This document shows positions 26,233 to 35,991 of a stretch of 64,000 nt of DNA, piece by piece. This DNA comes from Mediterraneibacter butyricigenes (lineage in GTDB: Bacteria; Bacillota; Clostridia; Lachnospirales; Lachnospiraceae), in assembly GCF_003574295.1 (NCBI RefSeq), contig NZ_BHGK01000001.1, positions 930,001 through 994,000 on the forward strand, read 5' to 3'. Made by a program: the position numbers and the translations under genes. Below the pieces are notes generated by a model. The model made no database searches, had not been told where the DNA came from, and was given only the letters and a program-made list of their open reading frames with translations. The number at the start of each line of letters is the position of its first letter. Positions within the stretch are counted from its first letter, which is position 1.

Positions 26233-26538
26233 TCAGACATAATCAAAAATACCCTGAATTGCATCTGTAATCTCAATGATCTCCCTCATTTTAATACAGG
26301 CAATCATAGAAAATCCTCTTTGCCGCATATCCAGCAGTGCCAGCTTTTCACACTGCACATATCCTTCCACCTCTTTTGTTTGTACTCGAATATGTAACGG
26401 ACTCTGTGTTCCCGCTCTAAATATCGGACAACCTATGATTTCTCCGGTCTCATTAAAAAAATTCTTACTGACTACCAAAACCGGATGCCTTATCTTTTCA
26501 ATCTTTATAATTTCGCCCTGATGTAACGCTTCTGTCAT
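26233..26538 (-). CDS. MazF/PemK-like toxin
   Basis: This 101-residue protein of the PemK/MazF fold has a GEIIKI start, VLVVSKNFFNETGEIIGCPI, then LHIRV, GYVQCEKLALLD and RQRGF. Relatives are ribosome-independent endoribonucleases that cut mRNA at short sequence motifs. Its ATG at 26538 overlaps the stop of the antitoxin gene by one base (TAATG), so translation is coupled. It is intact and of normal length. The cleavage sequence cannot be predicted. Confidence 0.88.
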   Translation of the reverse strand: MTEALHQGEIIKIEKIRHPVLVVSKNFFNETGEIIGCPIFRAGTQSPLHIRVQTKEVEGYVQCEKLALLDMRQRGFSMIACIKMREIIEITDAIQGIFDYV

Positions 26539-26780
26539 TACCAAACCTCTCTTCCGACCGGTTCGCCCCAGTCATATTCTCCGTCCAGGTTCAGTTCACC
26601 GCCAAACACCTCTGCACGTTCTTCCAGCGTCTTATGACGAAATGTTTTTTGCAAAATGATCTTTCCTTCTTTCACTTCAATATCAATCACTTCATCTACC
26701 TCCATATTTGCCGCTTCCAGTATTTGTTTTGGCAGGCGAACCCCCTGACTGTTTCCCCAATTTTTTATTTGTGTTTGCAT
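26538..26780 (-). CDS. MazE/AbrB-like antitoxin
   Basis: The product is 80 residues from the ATG at 26780, with an AAAGGAG site 8 nt upstream. The frame is open further but inside another gene. The N-terminal swapped-hairpin AbrB domain is clear (QIKNWGNSQGVRLPKQIL, EVDEVIDIEVKEGKIIL). The acidic C-terminus (GELNLDGEYDWGEP) would bind and block the toxin. It likely represses its own promoter through the palindrome at 26795-26819. Confidence 0.9.
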   Translation of the reverse strand: MQTQIKNWGNSQGVRLPKQILEAANMEVDEVIDIEVKEGKIILQKTFRHKTLEERAEVFGGELNLDGEYDWGEPVGREVW

Positions 26781-26794
26781 AAAATCAACTCCTT

Positions 26795-26819
26795 TTGGTA
26801 TATACATAGTATATACCAA
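26795..26819 (-). promoter_or_regulatory. palindromic operator/promoter of the toxin-antitoxin pair
   Basis: TTGGTATATAC (26795-26805) and GTATATACCAA (26809-26819) are a perfect 11-bp inverted repeat around a 3-bp centre. On the minus strand it contains a -10-like TATACT, with TTGCAG 17 bp upstream as -35. It lies 14 bp before the antitoxin start. A repressor dimer here would block RNA polymerase, the usual MazE-type autoregulation. Confidence 0.75.
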
Positions 26820-26868
26820 TCTCGCTGTTTCTGCAACCTTTGGCTGCACACACTTCTTCACTCGCTGA

Positions 26869-28050
26869 TCAGACTCCTGATATTTCTTCACTTTTCTCAT
26901 TCTTCTGCGCTTCTTCCCCTTTAAACCGCTCCTCATACTGCTTTAATATTTCAGACTCCGGAAACGCTTTCTTGCCTTCTTCAAATGTCGCCTTCGCCTG
27001 TTCCTTTTTATCCAATTCCAGTTCCAGCCGAATTTTCTGCGAATAAACTTCTTCTTTCAACGTTTCCGTGCACTCTGACTTTACCAGCGTTTCATACAAG
27101 GAAAGGGCTTCCTCTTTTCGTCCCTCTTCTTCATACGCCTTTGCCAGATCATAGGTTGTCTTCTGATACTCCTGATAAATCTGTTCCACGCCTGCCGGCT
27201 CCTTGGCTTTCTCCGCAAAGACCGCTTTCAGTTTCTCCTTCTGTAAATCGCCTTGCTCCGCTAAGATTACTGTCCCTGTCTTTTTGCTTTCCCCGATTCC
27301 TTGTATACTTCTTTCTGACGCTCCATGTTCTCCCGTCACTATCGATTCCTTTCTCAAAAATATCCCGACCAGGATGACTGCCGCAATTCCCGCAACTGCG
27401 AATCTACGTTTTTTCCTTCTGCTTTCAGCTTCCATATATCGCCCTCCTGATCGGTCTGATCGCCCAAAGCGTCTGTGTCTCTTTTCCTTTGGCAGATCTT
27501 TCAGCGCTTCTTTCAGGTTTCCATAGCGTTTCTTCTCTTCTGTCTGGAGACATTTCTGAATAAACCGGGTCAGTTGATACTCTTCCCAGAACCGAAATCC
27601 CGGCAGACTCTCTGTACAGGCAAGAAGGAACTGCACGGTTTTCCCCAGACCATACAGATCCACCGCTATTTTAGAATTTTCTCCGAAAGTCTGAACCGCA
27701 CGCACAAAATGATGCCGCATGGAACGCTTCTGCATATTCTTCATCACGAACTCATTTTGCGGATCTTCCAGATTCAGAAGCATCACCTGATCCTCCCCCG
27801 TAATCAGTACGCTGTACGGATTCAGATACCGATAACACCGGATTTGCTCCGGATTTTCCCCGCTTCTCTGGTACAGGTCCAACTGCGTCACCAACTGACG
27901 AATCCATTTTATGACCCGTTCCTTTTCCATGCATTTTTCCTCCTGAATCCGATAGATCAGAAGAGTCCCCTCCACCTCGTCCACTGAGAGATGACCTACT
28001 CCGTCATGTTCCACTAATTTCCATACACCATAACTGCGCATACTCTGCAT
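26869..28050 (-). CDS. pseudokinase-like membrane protein with TPR-like C-terminus
   Basis: The product is 393 residues from the ATG at 28050, with AAGGAGG at 7 nt. Residues ~60-200 resemble the C-lobe of a Ser/Thr kinase but lack catalysis: YLNPYSVLI stands for HRDLKPxN, LLNLED for DFG, and DLYGLGKTV and FIQKCLQTEEKKRYGN match later subdomains. A glycine loop is not visible. One helix near 218-235 (VAGIAAVILVGIFL) crosses the membrane. The outer part (about 280-380) reads as helical TPR-like repeats (LAKAYEEEGRKEEALSLYE). It resembles EssB-like scaffolds in layout. The partner is unknown. Confidence 0.6.
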   Translation of the reverse strand: MQSMRSYGVWKLVEHDGVGHLSVDEVEGTLLIYRIQEEKCMEKERVIKWIRQLVTQLDLYQRSGENPEQIRCYRYLNPYSVLITGEDQVMLLNLEDPQNEFVMKNMQKRSMRHHFVRAVQTFGENSKIAVDLYGLGKTVQFLLACTESLPGFRFWEEYQLTRFIQKCLQTEEKKRYGNLKEALKDLPKEKRHRRFGRSDRSGGRYMEAESRRKKRRFAVAGIAAVILVGIFLRKESIVTGEHGASERSIQGIGESKKTGTVILAEQGDLQKEKLKAVFAEKAKEPAGVEQIYQEYQKTTYDLAKAYEEEGRKEEALSLYETLVKSECTETLKEEVYSQKIRLELELDKKEQAKATFEEGKKAFPESEILKQYEERFKGEEAQKNEKSEEISGV

Positions 28051-28248
28051 GCACATTCCTCCTTCCTGTTTGCACGCCCGAGAAATATTTTTAAAAGCGT
28101 GCTACACTACATTTTTCTTTGTTCTCGTTACTAAAAAATGGATTTCATGTGCGAGTCGCACAAGATGACGTAAGACCCTACGCCGTTTGAAATAAAACGA
28201 TAAGAATGTTACTCTTGCGAGTACTATGATCATACGCGATTCCATAAA

Positions 28249-28277
28249 AAAATGCAAGCCTTTTCAGCCTGCATTTT
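28249..28277 (-). terminator. terminator of the leftward polysaccharide operon
   Basis: On the minus strand AATGCAGGC and GCTTGCATT arms (28275 to 28249) form an imperfect hairpin, followed by TTTTTTATGG. It lies just after the GtrA gene, the last of the leftward run. The 170 bases between it and the pseudokinase gene show nothing else supported. Confidence 0.7.
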
Positions 28278-28289
28278 CCCTTTTTCCCT

Positions 28290-28688
28290 TTATTTTCCGT
28301 TTTCCAGAAAAATCTTTCTCGTAATGAAATTATAAACCATCACGATCGCCGTTGCCCCGATCTTAGAGATCATATAGAAAATATGAAACTTGTCCACTGC
28401 AATCCACATGATCAGAGAATTAATCCCCAGCCCGATCACACTGAGTACGATAAAGACCGCAAAATCCTGTGTCTGGCTGCGTTCCCCGGATACGTTGAAG
28501 ACCCATTTCACACTCATGATGTAATTAAAGATAACCGAAACCGTAAATGAAATGGCACTGGAGATCAGATAATTCAGTCCGCCTACTTCCGTCAGGAAGA
28601 TCATGACGCCATAATCGATTACGAATGCACCACCTCCCACAAAGGCAAAGCGGATGATCTGTTGCATTAATGTTGTTTTGTTGTCCAA
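28290..28688 (-). CDS. GtrA family membrane protein
   Basis: This is a 132-residue protein with four hydrophobic helices and the GtrA signature (IRFAFVGGGAFVIDYGVMIFL, SAISFTVSVIFNYIMSVKWVF). Relatives move lipid-linked sugars across the membrane or help GT2 enzymes such as GtrB. It is the last gene of the leftward operon, 23 bp after glf. It probably works with the neighbouring membrane-bound GT2. Confidence 0.9.
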   Translation of the reverse strand: MDNKTTLMQQIIRFAFVGGGAFVIDYGVMIFLTEVGGLNYLISSAISFTVSVIFNYIMSVKWVFNVSGERSQTQDFAVFIVLSVIGLGINSLIMWIAVDKFHIFYMISKIGATAIVMVYNFITRKIFLENGK

Positions 28689-28711
28689 AGTCTTTCCCCT
28701 TACTCCGTTCT

Positions 28712-29809
28712 TTACAGCTCAGCCACTGCCTGAAGTGCAGCCTCGATTACTTTATCCATATCATAGTATTTATAGTTACCAAGTCTTCCACCGAAATGTA
28801 TATTCTTTTCCTCTGCTGCCAGTTTCTGATATTCTGCAAATAATGCATCATTCTTTTCATTGTTGACCGGATAATATGGCTCTTTTCCTACGGTCCACTC
28901 GGAAGAATACTCTCTGGAGATCACAGTTTTCGGCTGGGTTCCGAATTCAAAATGCTTGTGTTCAATGATTCGTGTGTACGGAACTTCTCTTGCTGTATAA
29001 TTGACAACCGCATTTCCCTGATAATTCTCGCAGTCCAGCACTTCTGTTTCAAACCGAACCATACGGTACTCCAGCGCTCCCAGCTTATACTGGAAATATT
29101 CATCGATCATTCCGGTAAAGATGATCTGATCTGCAATATCCGGATTTTCTTTTCTGAACTCGAAGAAATCCACACCGGTACGAACTTCACAGCCTTCCAG
29201 CATCTTTTCTACGATGGCAGTGTATCCTCCGATCGGAATTCCCTGATACCGGTCATTAAAATAGTTGTTGTTGTACGTAAAACGGAAAGGAAGACGCTTG
29301 ATGATAAACGCCGGAAGATCCTTGCAGTCTCTTCCCCACTGCTTCTCCGTATATCCCTTGATCAGCTTTTCATAGACATCTTTTCCACCCAGAGACAATG
29401 CCTGTTCCTCTAAGTTTTTCGGCTCCGTAATGCCTGTCTCTGCCACCTGTTTTGCGATCATATCCTTGGCTTCCTGCGGAGTTTTGATATTCCACATTTT
29501 ACTGAATGTGTTCATGTTAAATGGAAGATTGTACAGTTCATCTTTATAGATTGCAACCGGTGAGTTGATGTAGTTGTTAAATTCTGCGAACTGATTGATG
29601 TAATCCCAGATTTCTTTATTGGAGGTGTGGAAAATGTGTGCGCCATATTTGTGCACATTGATTCCCTCGATTTCCTCCGTATATACATTTCCTGCAATGT
29701 GATCTCTTCTGTCGATCACCAGACAGGATTTTCCTTTCTTGGTCAGTTCATGAGCCGCAACTGCCCCATACAGTCCTGCCCCAACGATCAGATAATCATA
29801 CTGTTTCAT
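28712..29809 (-). CDS. glf: UDP-galactopyranose mutase
   Basis: The product is 365 residues from the ATG at 29809, with an AAGGAG site 8 nt upstream. The flavin-binding start is clear (YDYLIVGAGLYGAVAAHEL), followed by the Glf regions HKYGAHIFHTSNKEIWDYI, TEKQWGRDCKDLPAFI and the C-terminal FGGRLGNYKYYDMD. The enzyme interconverts UDP-galactopyranose and UDP-galactofuranose. The surface polymer of this strain should therefore contain galactofuranose. It overlaps the upstream GT2 gene by 14 nt, so the two are translated together. Confidence 0.97.
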   Translation of the reverse strand: MKQYDYLIVGAGLYGAVAAHELTKKGKSCLVIDRRDHIAGNVYTEEIEGINVHKYGAHIFHTSNKEIWDYINQFAEFNNYINSPVAIYKDELYNLPFNMNTFSKMWNIKTPQEAKDMIAKQVAETGITEPKNLEEQALSLGGKDVYEKLIKGYTEKQWGRDCKDLPAFIIKRLPFRFTYNNNYFNDRYQGIPIGGYTAIVEKMLEGCEVRTGVDFFEFRKENPDIADQIIFTGMIDEYFQYKLGALEYRMVRFETEVLDCENYQGNAVVNYTAREVPYTRIIEHKHFEFGTQPKTVISREYSSEWTVGKEPYYPVNNEKNDALFAEYQKLAAEEKNIHFGGRLGNYKYYDMDKVIEAALQAVAEL

Positions 29810-30773
29810 GTTCTTTCTCCTTCTCTTTTTCACTCTCGTGTCTCTTTCCGACTCCCGCCTGACGCAACTGATTCAGTTCCAGTTCATACAACTGCCTGTG
29901 TTTCTTCACGATCACATCCAGGATCACCCCACAGATCCACATCAGTGATCCGATGGTTGCTGTCACTCCGCATACGATCACGGTCGGGAACTTCCTGACC
30001 AGCCCGGTCTTAAAATACTCCAACAGAACCGGTACAAAAAATACCAATGCAATGATCCACAAAATTCCTGAGATCCAGGAAAAGAAGTGGAACGGTTTGT
30101 ACTCCTTAAACAGAGAAGCAATGGTTTTCAGCACCTTAAATCCATCAGAAAATGTATTCAGCTTCGATTCACTTCCCGCCGGTCTGTCGCGGTAAGTCAC
30201 CGGGATCTCTTCGATCAGAAAGTTCTTATCTACTGCATGGATCGTCATCTCTGTCTCGATCTCAAACCCTTTGGATAATACCGGGAAAGATTTGACGAAC
30301 AGCGGGCTGAATGCACGATAGCCCGTCATAATGTCCCGGATATCATTATGGAATAATTTATTGATCAGATCTCTTACAATCCGATTTCCGAAATTGTGGA
30401 ACGGACGCTTATTTTCCGTAAAATAAGTAGAAGACAGTCTGTCTCCAACCACCATATCCACGCCCTTTTCCAATACAAGATTTACCATTTCCCTTGCATT
30501 TTCCGCCGGATAGGTATCATCTCCGTCGATCATCAGATAGCAGTCCGCATCAATATCACGGAACATGCTCCGAATCACATTTCCTTTTCCCTGTCGATAC
30601 TCATATCGCACAATCGCACCCGCTTCCCGGGCAATCTCATCGGTATGATCCGTGGAATTGTTATCATACACGTAGATATCTGCCTCCGGAAGTGCTGTCT
30701 TGTAGTCCTCCACGACCTTTCGGATCGTCAGACTCTCATTATAGCAGGGAATCAGCACTGCAATTTTATTCAT
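29796..30773 (-). CDS. membrane-bound GT2 glycosyltransferase
   Basis: This 325-residue protein has a GT-A domain with AVLIPCYNESLTIRKVV and the metal site DGDDTYPAEN near residue 84, followed by two C-terminal membrane helices (about 230-255 and 265-290). The layout matches GtrB/DPM-like enzymes that charge a polyprenyl phosphate with a sugar. A long Glu/Lys/His-rich tail ends the protein. It lies between glf and the DUF3048 gene in the leftward operon. Confidence 0.9.
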   Translation of the reverse strand: MNKIAVLIPCYNESLTIRKVVEDYKTALPEADIYVYDNNSTDHTDEIAREAGAIVRYEYRQGKGNVIRSMFRDIDADCYLMIDGDDTYPAENAREMVNLVLEKGVDMVVGDRLSSTYFTENKRPFHNFGNRIVRDLINKLFHNDIRDIMTGYRAFSPLFVKSFPVLSKGFEIETEMTIHAVDKNFLIEEIPVTYRDRPAGSESKLNTFSDGFKVLKTIASLFKEYKPFHFFSWISGILWIIALVFFVPVLLEYFKTGLVRKFPTVIVCGVTATIGSLMWICGVILDVIVKKHRQLYELELNQLRQAGVGKRHESEKEKEKEHETV

Positions 30774-30815
30774 TTTGTTTCTCCTGTGTCTTTCTAAACC
30801 TTTCAGCTTTTCGTT

Positions 30816-31897
30816 TTATTGGAACGTTGCCTGATTTGCATAATTTACTGCAATATAAGTCTTTCCTCTGTTGATCGAGATTTCCTGACCGTTTTCATCA
30901 TAGAATCTCAGTCTGGACCACTCATTATTGGCCTCTTTTGCCCAGTGAATCTTCTGGATTCCGCCATTGGAAATATAATATCCTGTGGAATCCATACCTC
31001 CCTGCCAGTCTAACTCTTTATGTCCCACATCATCCCGGACAGAGATTGAAGTTTCCAACACGAACACATTGGTAAATGCCAGTTGATTTCCTGTCTTTCC
31101 GTCGATCTGCGGTTCTCCGGAATTATCCTTTTTATAGGTCTTGCTCGCTTCATCATAAGTCAGTGTCGCGGACTGTGCCCCGAAATTGATGTCCACTTTC
31201 GTACAATCTCCACCGGCTGGTTTCAACTGTTCACTCATTCCGTTAAACCGGAATGCAGTATCCTTCTTATCATCCGCCAGATCCGTACGCTTTCCTTCCG
31301 CCTGTACCACAGAAGCAAATCTGGTTCCGTCAAAATATCCGGTGTGTTCCAGAGGATATCCTGCTTTCTGCCGTTCCTCATCTCTTCCAAACAATCCCCC
31401 GGATTATTCATTCCATCGTACTGATCCAATCCCAGAGACTGTAAATAGTCTGCAATACTGTCATCGATTCCCCAGTTTACATAAAAGGCATCAAATCCCT
31501 GTGAAAATGCCGGGAAATAATAACGGCAGCTACGAATCGCGCAGATCTTAGGCAGCTTCGTATAGTCTGCATACAGTGCCATAAACCGAGTCTGATCTCC
31601 CTCCACCGGGATTTCAAAGATCACATCTGCCTGTTCCACACCGTACTGCGGCATTGCCGCCGGAATATTATTGACCATCACTGCCACCGGACGTTTTCCA
31701 ATGGCTTCTTCGCTCAAGTCTCCCAGACCTGTCAGCAGATTCTGATTGGCCGGGATCTCTTCTTCCGGTTCTTCCTCTACCTTCGGTTCCTCTTTTTCCA
31801 CTTTCGTTTCTTTCTTCGGTTCCTCTTTTTTCGAGCAAGCCGGAAGCAGCGTCGCTGCCATCAGTACCGCTAACAAGATACATACTTTTCTTTTCAT
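30816..31897 (-). pseudogene. DUF3048 lipoprotein gene with one-base frameshift
   Basis: The gene starts at 31897 (MKRKVCILLAVLMAAT) with a lipobox ending LLPAC, then an acidic/lysine linker. The DUF3048 N-domain follows (RPVAVMVNNIPAAMPQYGV, AIRSCRYYFPAFSQGFDA, YDGMNNPG). The reading frame breaks at a run of five Gs (minus strand; plus 31396-31400). One more G would restore NPGGLFGRDEERQKAG and continue through the C-domain (GGDCTKVDINFG, LDWQGGMDSTGYYISNG) to 30816. Both halves are otherwise well preserved. It is either a recent mutation, phase variation at the homopolymer, or a sequencing error. Related lipoproteins (YerB-like) have no firm function. Confidence 0.85.
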
Positions 31898-31925
31898 AGA
31901 TTTCGTCCTCCCATACTGTCCTTTA

Positions 31926-33323
31926 TTATAACTTCCCATCCGTTTTATTGCAACACATAGCCCAGACAACAGGCAGACAGATCAACAGCGGATACCCGTA
32001 TCGGAAGACCACCACCGGAGACAACATCAACGTTCCCCACAGTCCGATCAACAAAAAAAACGGCACCGCCATCTCATAACGCTTCTTCCGGATACAGACG
32101 ATGATCCCGACCACAATCAGCCAAAACGCAGTGGCCGCGCTGTAAAGCAGGGAAAGCAGCGGAATTCGGTTATAGCTTCCCGCTTCCGTCATTTTCTCAT
32201 AGAACCAGTCCAGCCCTTTTCCCACCGGAGTCTGCCGGATAAAGATCTGATGTTCCCAGGAGATCCCCACCTGATCCAGGTCTGCTCCGTGATACGGGAT
32301 ATACGGTAGATAGGTGTCCGGATTGGGATAATACGCAAACGGATTCCAGAACCCTTCATTGGTTGCCAGGAACGCCTCCACATAAACCACCGGGCACTTT
32401 AATCCCACCTGAATCCACAACTTTACAAACCGCCCCGGATCCATTTCAAACAATTGAACATTGAATGTATCTTTTGCCGGATCTGCCACCGCCGAAATGT
32501 ATTTAGAATAATCCGGAATATAAGCCTCCACCTGTGCCTGCTGTTTCTCCGTCAGTTCTTCCGGCGCATCCACCATCACACGGGACAACTGCTGGATCGG
32601 CACACACAGCATTTCCGCACTGCTTCCCTTTGTGATGCCCAGACGCTCGTAAACCGGTCCGGTAAAGATTCCCCAGAGCACCACCACCGACAATCCAAGT
32701 GCCAGTACACGTTTCCAGTATTTCCGACAGACAATCAGCATAGACGGCAGTGTAAACAGGAAAATGTAGATTCCCGTATTTCGAAATCCGCACATCAGAA
32801 ATGTCAATATCACATACTCCACCGCCTGTTTCCAGGATGCAAAAAATGATTTCTGATCTTTGACCATCTCGTAGGTTTTCCACACTACCAACAGGAAAAA
32901 TCCCGCAAAAATCGTATCTTTTGTCGTCGTTACGGCAGAAATGCTGTGGTACGGCATCAAGGCAAAATATGCCAGTACCATCCACCACACGATTTTTCCG
33001 GATCCGCCCTTTCCAAACCTGTCTTTCAGTCGATACAGCACATATGCATATACGAAAGAAAGGAACAGCATCTGCAAAACGGCGAGAAGCGCAACGCCCG
33101 CCTCATAAGATCCCAGTATCTGTTTTCCAAGTTTCAGGCATCCGCCCAGTAAATAGGTATGAAGGATCGGATGATGGGCACTGATCGTTCCTTCCAGATA
33201 CCACTTCATCTGAAACACATTGTCCACCACAAAAACCCCCGGCCACGCAGCCAGAAGTCCCGGTATCCACGCCAGAAACATCAAGCCCCATATCCAAATC
33301 CACGATTTCTTTTTGTTTTTCAT
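31926..33323 (-). CDS. DUF6020-like polytopic membrane protein
   Basis: This 465-residue protein has about ten membrane helices. The N-terminus carries IPGLLAAWPGVFVVDNVFQ followed by HHPILHTYLL in the first outer loop, as in large GT-C-like proteins of Firmicute polysaccharide loci (DUF6020). A long outer loop (about 250-340) holds TNEGFWNPFAYYPNPDTYL. It probably transfers or handles a lipid-linked sugar at the outer face of the membrane, but the reaction is not established. It lies in the leftward operon. Confidence 0.75.
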   Translation of the reverse strand: MKNKKKSWIWIWGLMFLAWIPGLLAAWPGVFVVDNVFQMKWYLEGTISAHHPILHTYLLGGCLKLGKQILGSYEAGVALLAVLQMLFLSFVYAYVLYRLKDRFGKGGSGKIVWWMVLAYFALMPYHSISAVTTTKDTIFAGFFLLVVWKTYEMVKDQKSFFASWKQAVEYVILTFLMCGFRNTGIYIFLFTLPSMLIVCRKYWKRVLALGLSVVVLWGIFTGPVYERLGITKGSSAEMLCVPIQQLSRVMVDAPEELTEKQQAQVEAYIPDYSKYISAVADPAKDTFNVQLFEMDPGRFVKLWIQVGLKCPVVYVEAFLATNEGFWNPFAYYPNPDTYLPYIPYHGADLDQVGISWEHQIFIRQTPVGKGLDWFYEKMTEAGSYNRIPLLSLLYSAATAFWLIVVGIIVCIRKKRYEMAVPFFLLIGLWGTLMLSPVVVFRYGYPLLICLPVVWAMCCNKTDGKL

Positions 33324-33405
33324 CCCGCCTCTTCCATTCTGATTCTACCTGTCTCTCATAACTGTGTCTTTCTATATTAGGTGATTCCTACTTTTTGCTG
33401 CCTGC

Positions 33406-35991
33406 TTACTCCTTACATTTTCTTTGTTTCCCATGTTTTTCCAATGTAAGCCACACTCCAAATACGAATACAGCTCCAAGTGACAACACCCGTCCGGTCC
33501 GAACACCCGGTACCTCGTAGACCAGTTTTACTTCATTTTCTCCCTGTGTCACCGGAATCACGCTCAGCGCATTGGCTCCTTCTCTGATCCGGACCGACTC
33601 TCCGTTGACCCAGGCTTTCCATCCCTCATCGTAAGGAATGGTAAGCAACAGATTTCCTTCCGGCTCCTTACATTCATAAGTTCCTTCTACCCGTCCGTCT
33701 TTAAACACCTCCGGTTCGAATCCATTTTTTTTCAGACGATCCGTCACCTGCTCCAGCGTTTTCAAATCCAATTGATAGAAGGATCCGTCCACATCCTCTG
33801 CCGTTCCCGCGTAATCCGTAAAGGAAACCGTATGCGGCTGTTCCGATTCTCCCACTGCAAACACCAGATAACTAAGCCAACAGGAATACTTACAACGATA
33901 CGTTCCATCCACATAAAGTGTGGTGTTCAGCTCCCCGATCTTCGACTCTACATCTCCGTAGAGTAAGCTGCCCTCGCCCAATGCCGGGAACTGATAAGAT
34001 AAGACTCCGTCCTGTACCACCGGTTCTGCCTCAATTTTTTGGAACAACTCCACGTTTTCTCCCAACAACTTCGAATACAACTGATTCTGAAATTCGAAAG
34101 GATTGCCCGGCTCCGTCCAGTCAAAGACCTGATCCGAAACGCCCATGCCAATTCCCAGTGCGTAAGGATTCTCATAGACCTGTTTCTCATTGACCGTTCC
34201 GAGACGCTCCACCTTCTGAAGTCCCAAAAGATCCTGTCTGGACAATACATAACGGATTCCAAACAGAGCATCCGCCGGCAGAATCGGCTCCGTGTAAATG
34301 CTCAGATCATAAGTCGAAGAATATCCCAGATCATGAATCATATCGCTGATGTTGGTATCATAGGTTGAAGAATAATGGGAAATCCCGTGATAACCATATG
34401 CCATGGAATCATTCAGATACGCAGAACAATGGCTCTCCTCATTGTACCGCTTGGACACCGTTTCCATCCTGTAAAATGTCGAAGGTTTCGCAGATTCCTT
34501 TACCAGATCCGCCTGAACCTTTGCTTCCTTCGCATAAGTCTGATACGCTTCCACCGATGGATTCCAGCCATAATTAAATGCAAAAGTAATCACACCGTTT
34601 GCCACCAATTCTGCTCCCAGCAGAATACTCAAAGCACACCATCTCGCCCGATCCTGCTTCAGAATCAAATAAATCAGTACATAAAGGATCAAGCTGATCA
34701 TCGTCGCATAAAACGTCTTAACCTCATAACCTTTCCACAGGTGTGAGGCAAGAAAAGCGATCAAAATTCCGCCGAAAATTGCCGCCATCTTCCGGTTTTT
34801 CTTCCAGATTCCACCGTGTTTCTTTTCTTTTTGCTCTCCAATCGCTTCTTCTGATTTTTCCCACACAAGGATTCCCCTGGCCGCCAGATAAAGCACCAGA
34901 AAGATCACCACAAAACTATAACGGAACCGGAAGCTTGCCACATGGCGCACCCCGCTCCAAATGCAGTCCAGCGGCACAAACCAACAGCTTGCAAACATGA
35001 ACAATACCGCGACTGCCGATAAGATCTTTTTCTTTTTCTCCACGCTCTTTGCCAGAAAATAGTACACGAAAAAGCCGAAAAACAAAAGCCCGCAATATAA
35101 AGACACCGTTCCGGCAATGGTTCCCACGCCGAATCCCCGGAAAATGTCAAAAAAGGAATCATAAAATTCCGGTGCAAAAATCGTAGGATCCCAGACAGAT
35201 TTTCCTTTCTGCAATCCCTTGAAAACCGGATAGAACACCACCATACTTCCAAACAGCCCCAACAGCATGACACCGGCGCACTGGAAACTGTCCAAAAAGA
35301 AGCGTTTCCATTTTCCGGATGCAGATTCTTTAAATAACATCAGAATCCGCTCGTACAGATAATAGCAGACACCGAACAGACAGATCATATATCCGGTATA
35401 CCAGTTAATCATAATGGAAAACGCCACGCACAAGAACAACGGCACTTTCCGTTTTTCCGTTACAAACCGGTAAATCGAAAGCAACAGAAGGGGCAAAAAG
35501 ATCACGCCGTCCAACCACATAATATTGGAACACTGAAGCATGGTATACTGCATCAGACCATATCCAACAGACAGACCTGCGGATGCGAAAAGAGAGAGCT
35601 TTTCAAATCTCCCTCTCATAAATGCAAATGACGTCACTCCGGCAGTTCCCATTTTTAACATGGTGATCAGGAAGACAAACAGCGGTAAATGTTCTGTATC
35701 AAAGAATACCACCAGAAGGTTAAACGGACTTGCCAGATAATATCCGAACAATGCCACCAACGAACCTCCCAGTGATTTGGAGAAAGAATACCCAATCTGT
35801 GCCTTTCCCAGCAGCACATCCCGGTAAAACGCAAAATAATCCACATACTGGATGTCCTCATCCCAGAGCAGATTTAATTTGTCCCCAAATGGATAAAGCC
35901 CACTCAGTGTCTGAATCACCATATATAAAATTGCGATTGCGGCAAACACAAGGATTGCCGCAAAAAGAGTCCTTCTTTTCTTTTTATTCAT
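33406..35991 (-). CDS. YfhO family membrane protein
   Basis: The product is 861 residues from the ATG at 35991, which overlaps the upstream GT2 stop by 8 nt. The YfhO pattern is clear: helix 1, then an outer loop with LLWDEDIQYVDYFAFYRDVL and SFSKSLGGSLVALFGYYLAS, about twelve helices, then a large C-terminal outer beta-rich domain (about 560-840) and a last helix. Family members decorate lipoteichoic acid or polysaccharide with sugars taken from lipid carriers. The neighbouring GT2 may supply the lipid-linked donor. The sugar is unknown. Confidence 0.88.
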   Translation of the reverse strand: MNKKKRRTLFAAILVFAAIAILYMVIQTLSGLYPFGDKLNLLWDEDIQYVDYFAFYRDVLLGKAQIGYSFSKSLGGSLVALFGYYLASPFNLLVVFFDTEHLPLFVFLITMLKMGTAGVTSFAFMRGRFEKLSLFASAGLSVGYGLMQYTMLQCSNIMWLDGVIFLPLLLLSIYRFVTEKRKVPLFLCVAFSIMINWYTGYMICLFGVCYYLYERILMLFKESASGKWKRFFLDSFQCAGVMLLGLFGSMVVFYPVFKGLQKGKSVWDPTIFAPEFYDSFFDIFRGFGVGTIAGTVSLYCGLLFFGFFVYYFLAKSVEKKKKILSAVAVLFMFASCWFVPLDCIWSGVRHVASFRFRYSFVVIFLVLYLAARGILVWEKSEEAIGEQKEKKHGGIWKKNRKMAAIFGGILIAFLASHLWKGYEVKTFYATMISLILYVLIYLILKQDRARWCALSILLGAELVANGVITFAFNYGWNPSVEAYQTYAKEAKVQADLVKESAKPSTFYRMETVSKRYNEESHCSAYLNDSMAYGYHGISHYSSTYDTNISDMIHDLGYSSTYDLSIYTEPILPADALFGIRYVLSRQDLLGLQKVERLGTVNEKQVYENPYALGIGMGVSDQVFDWTEPGNPFEFQNQLYSKLLGENVELFQKIEAEPVVQDGVLSYQFPALGEGSLLYGDVESKIGELNTTLYVDGTYRCKYSCWLSYLVFAVGESEQPHTVSFTDYAGTAEDVDGSFYQLDLKTLEQVTDRLKKNGFEPEVFKDGRVEGTYECKEPEGNLLLTIPYDEGWKAWVNGESVRIREGANALSVIPVTQGENEVKLVYEVPGVRTGRVLSLGAVFVFGVWLTLEKHGKQRKCKE

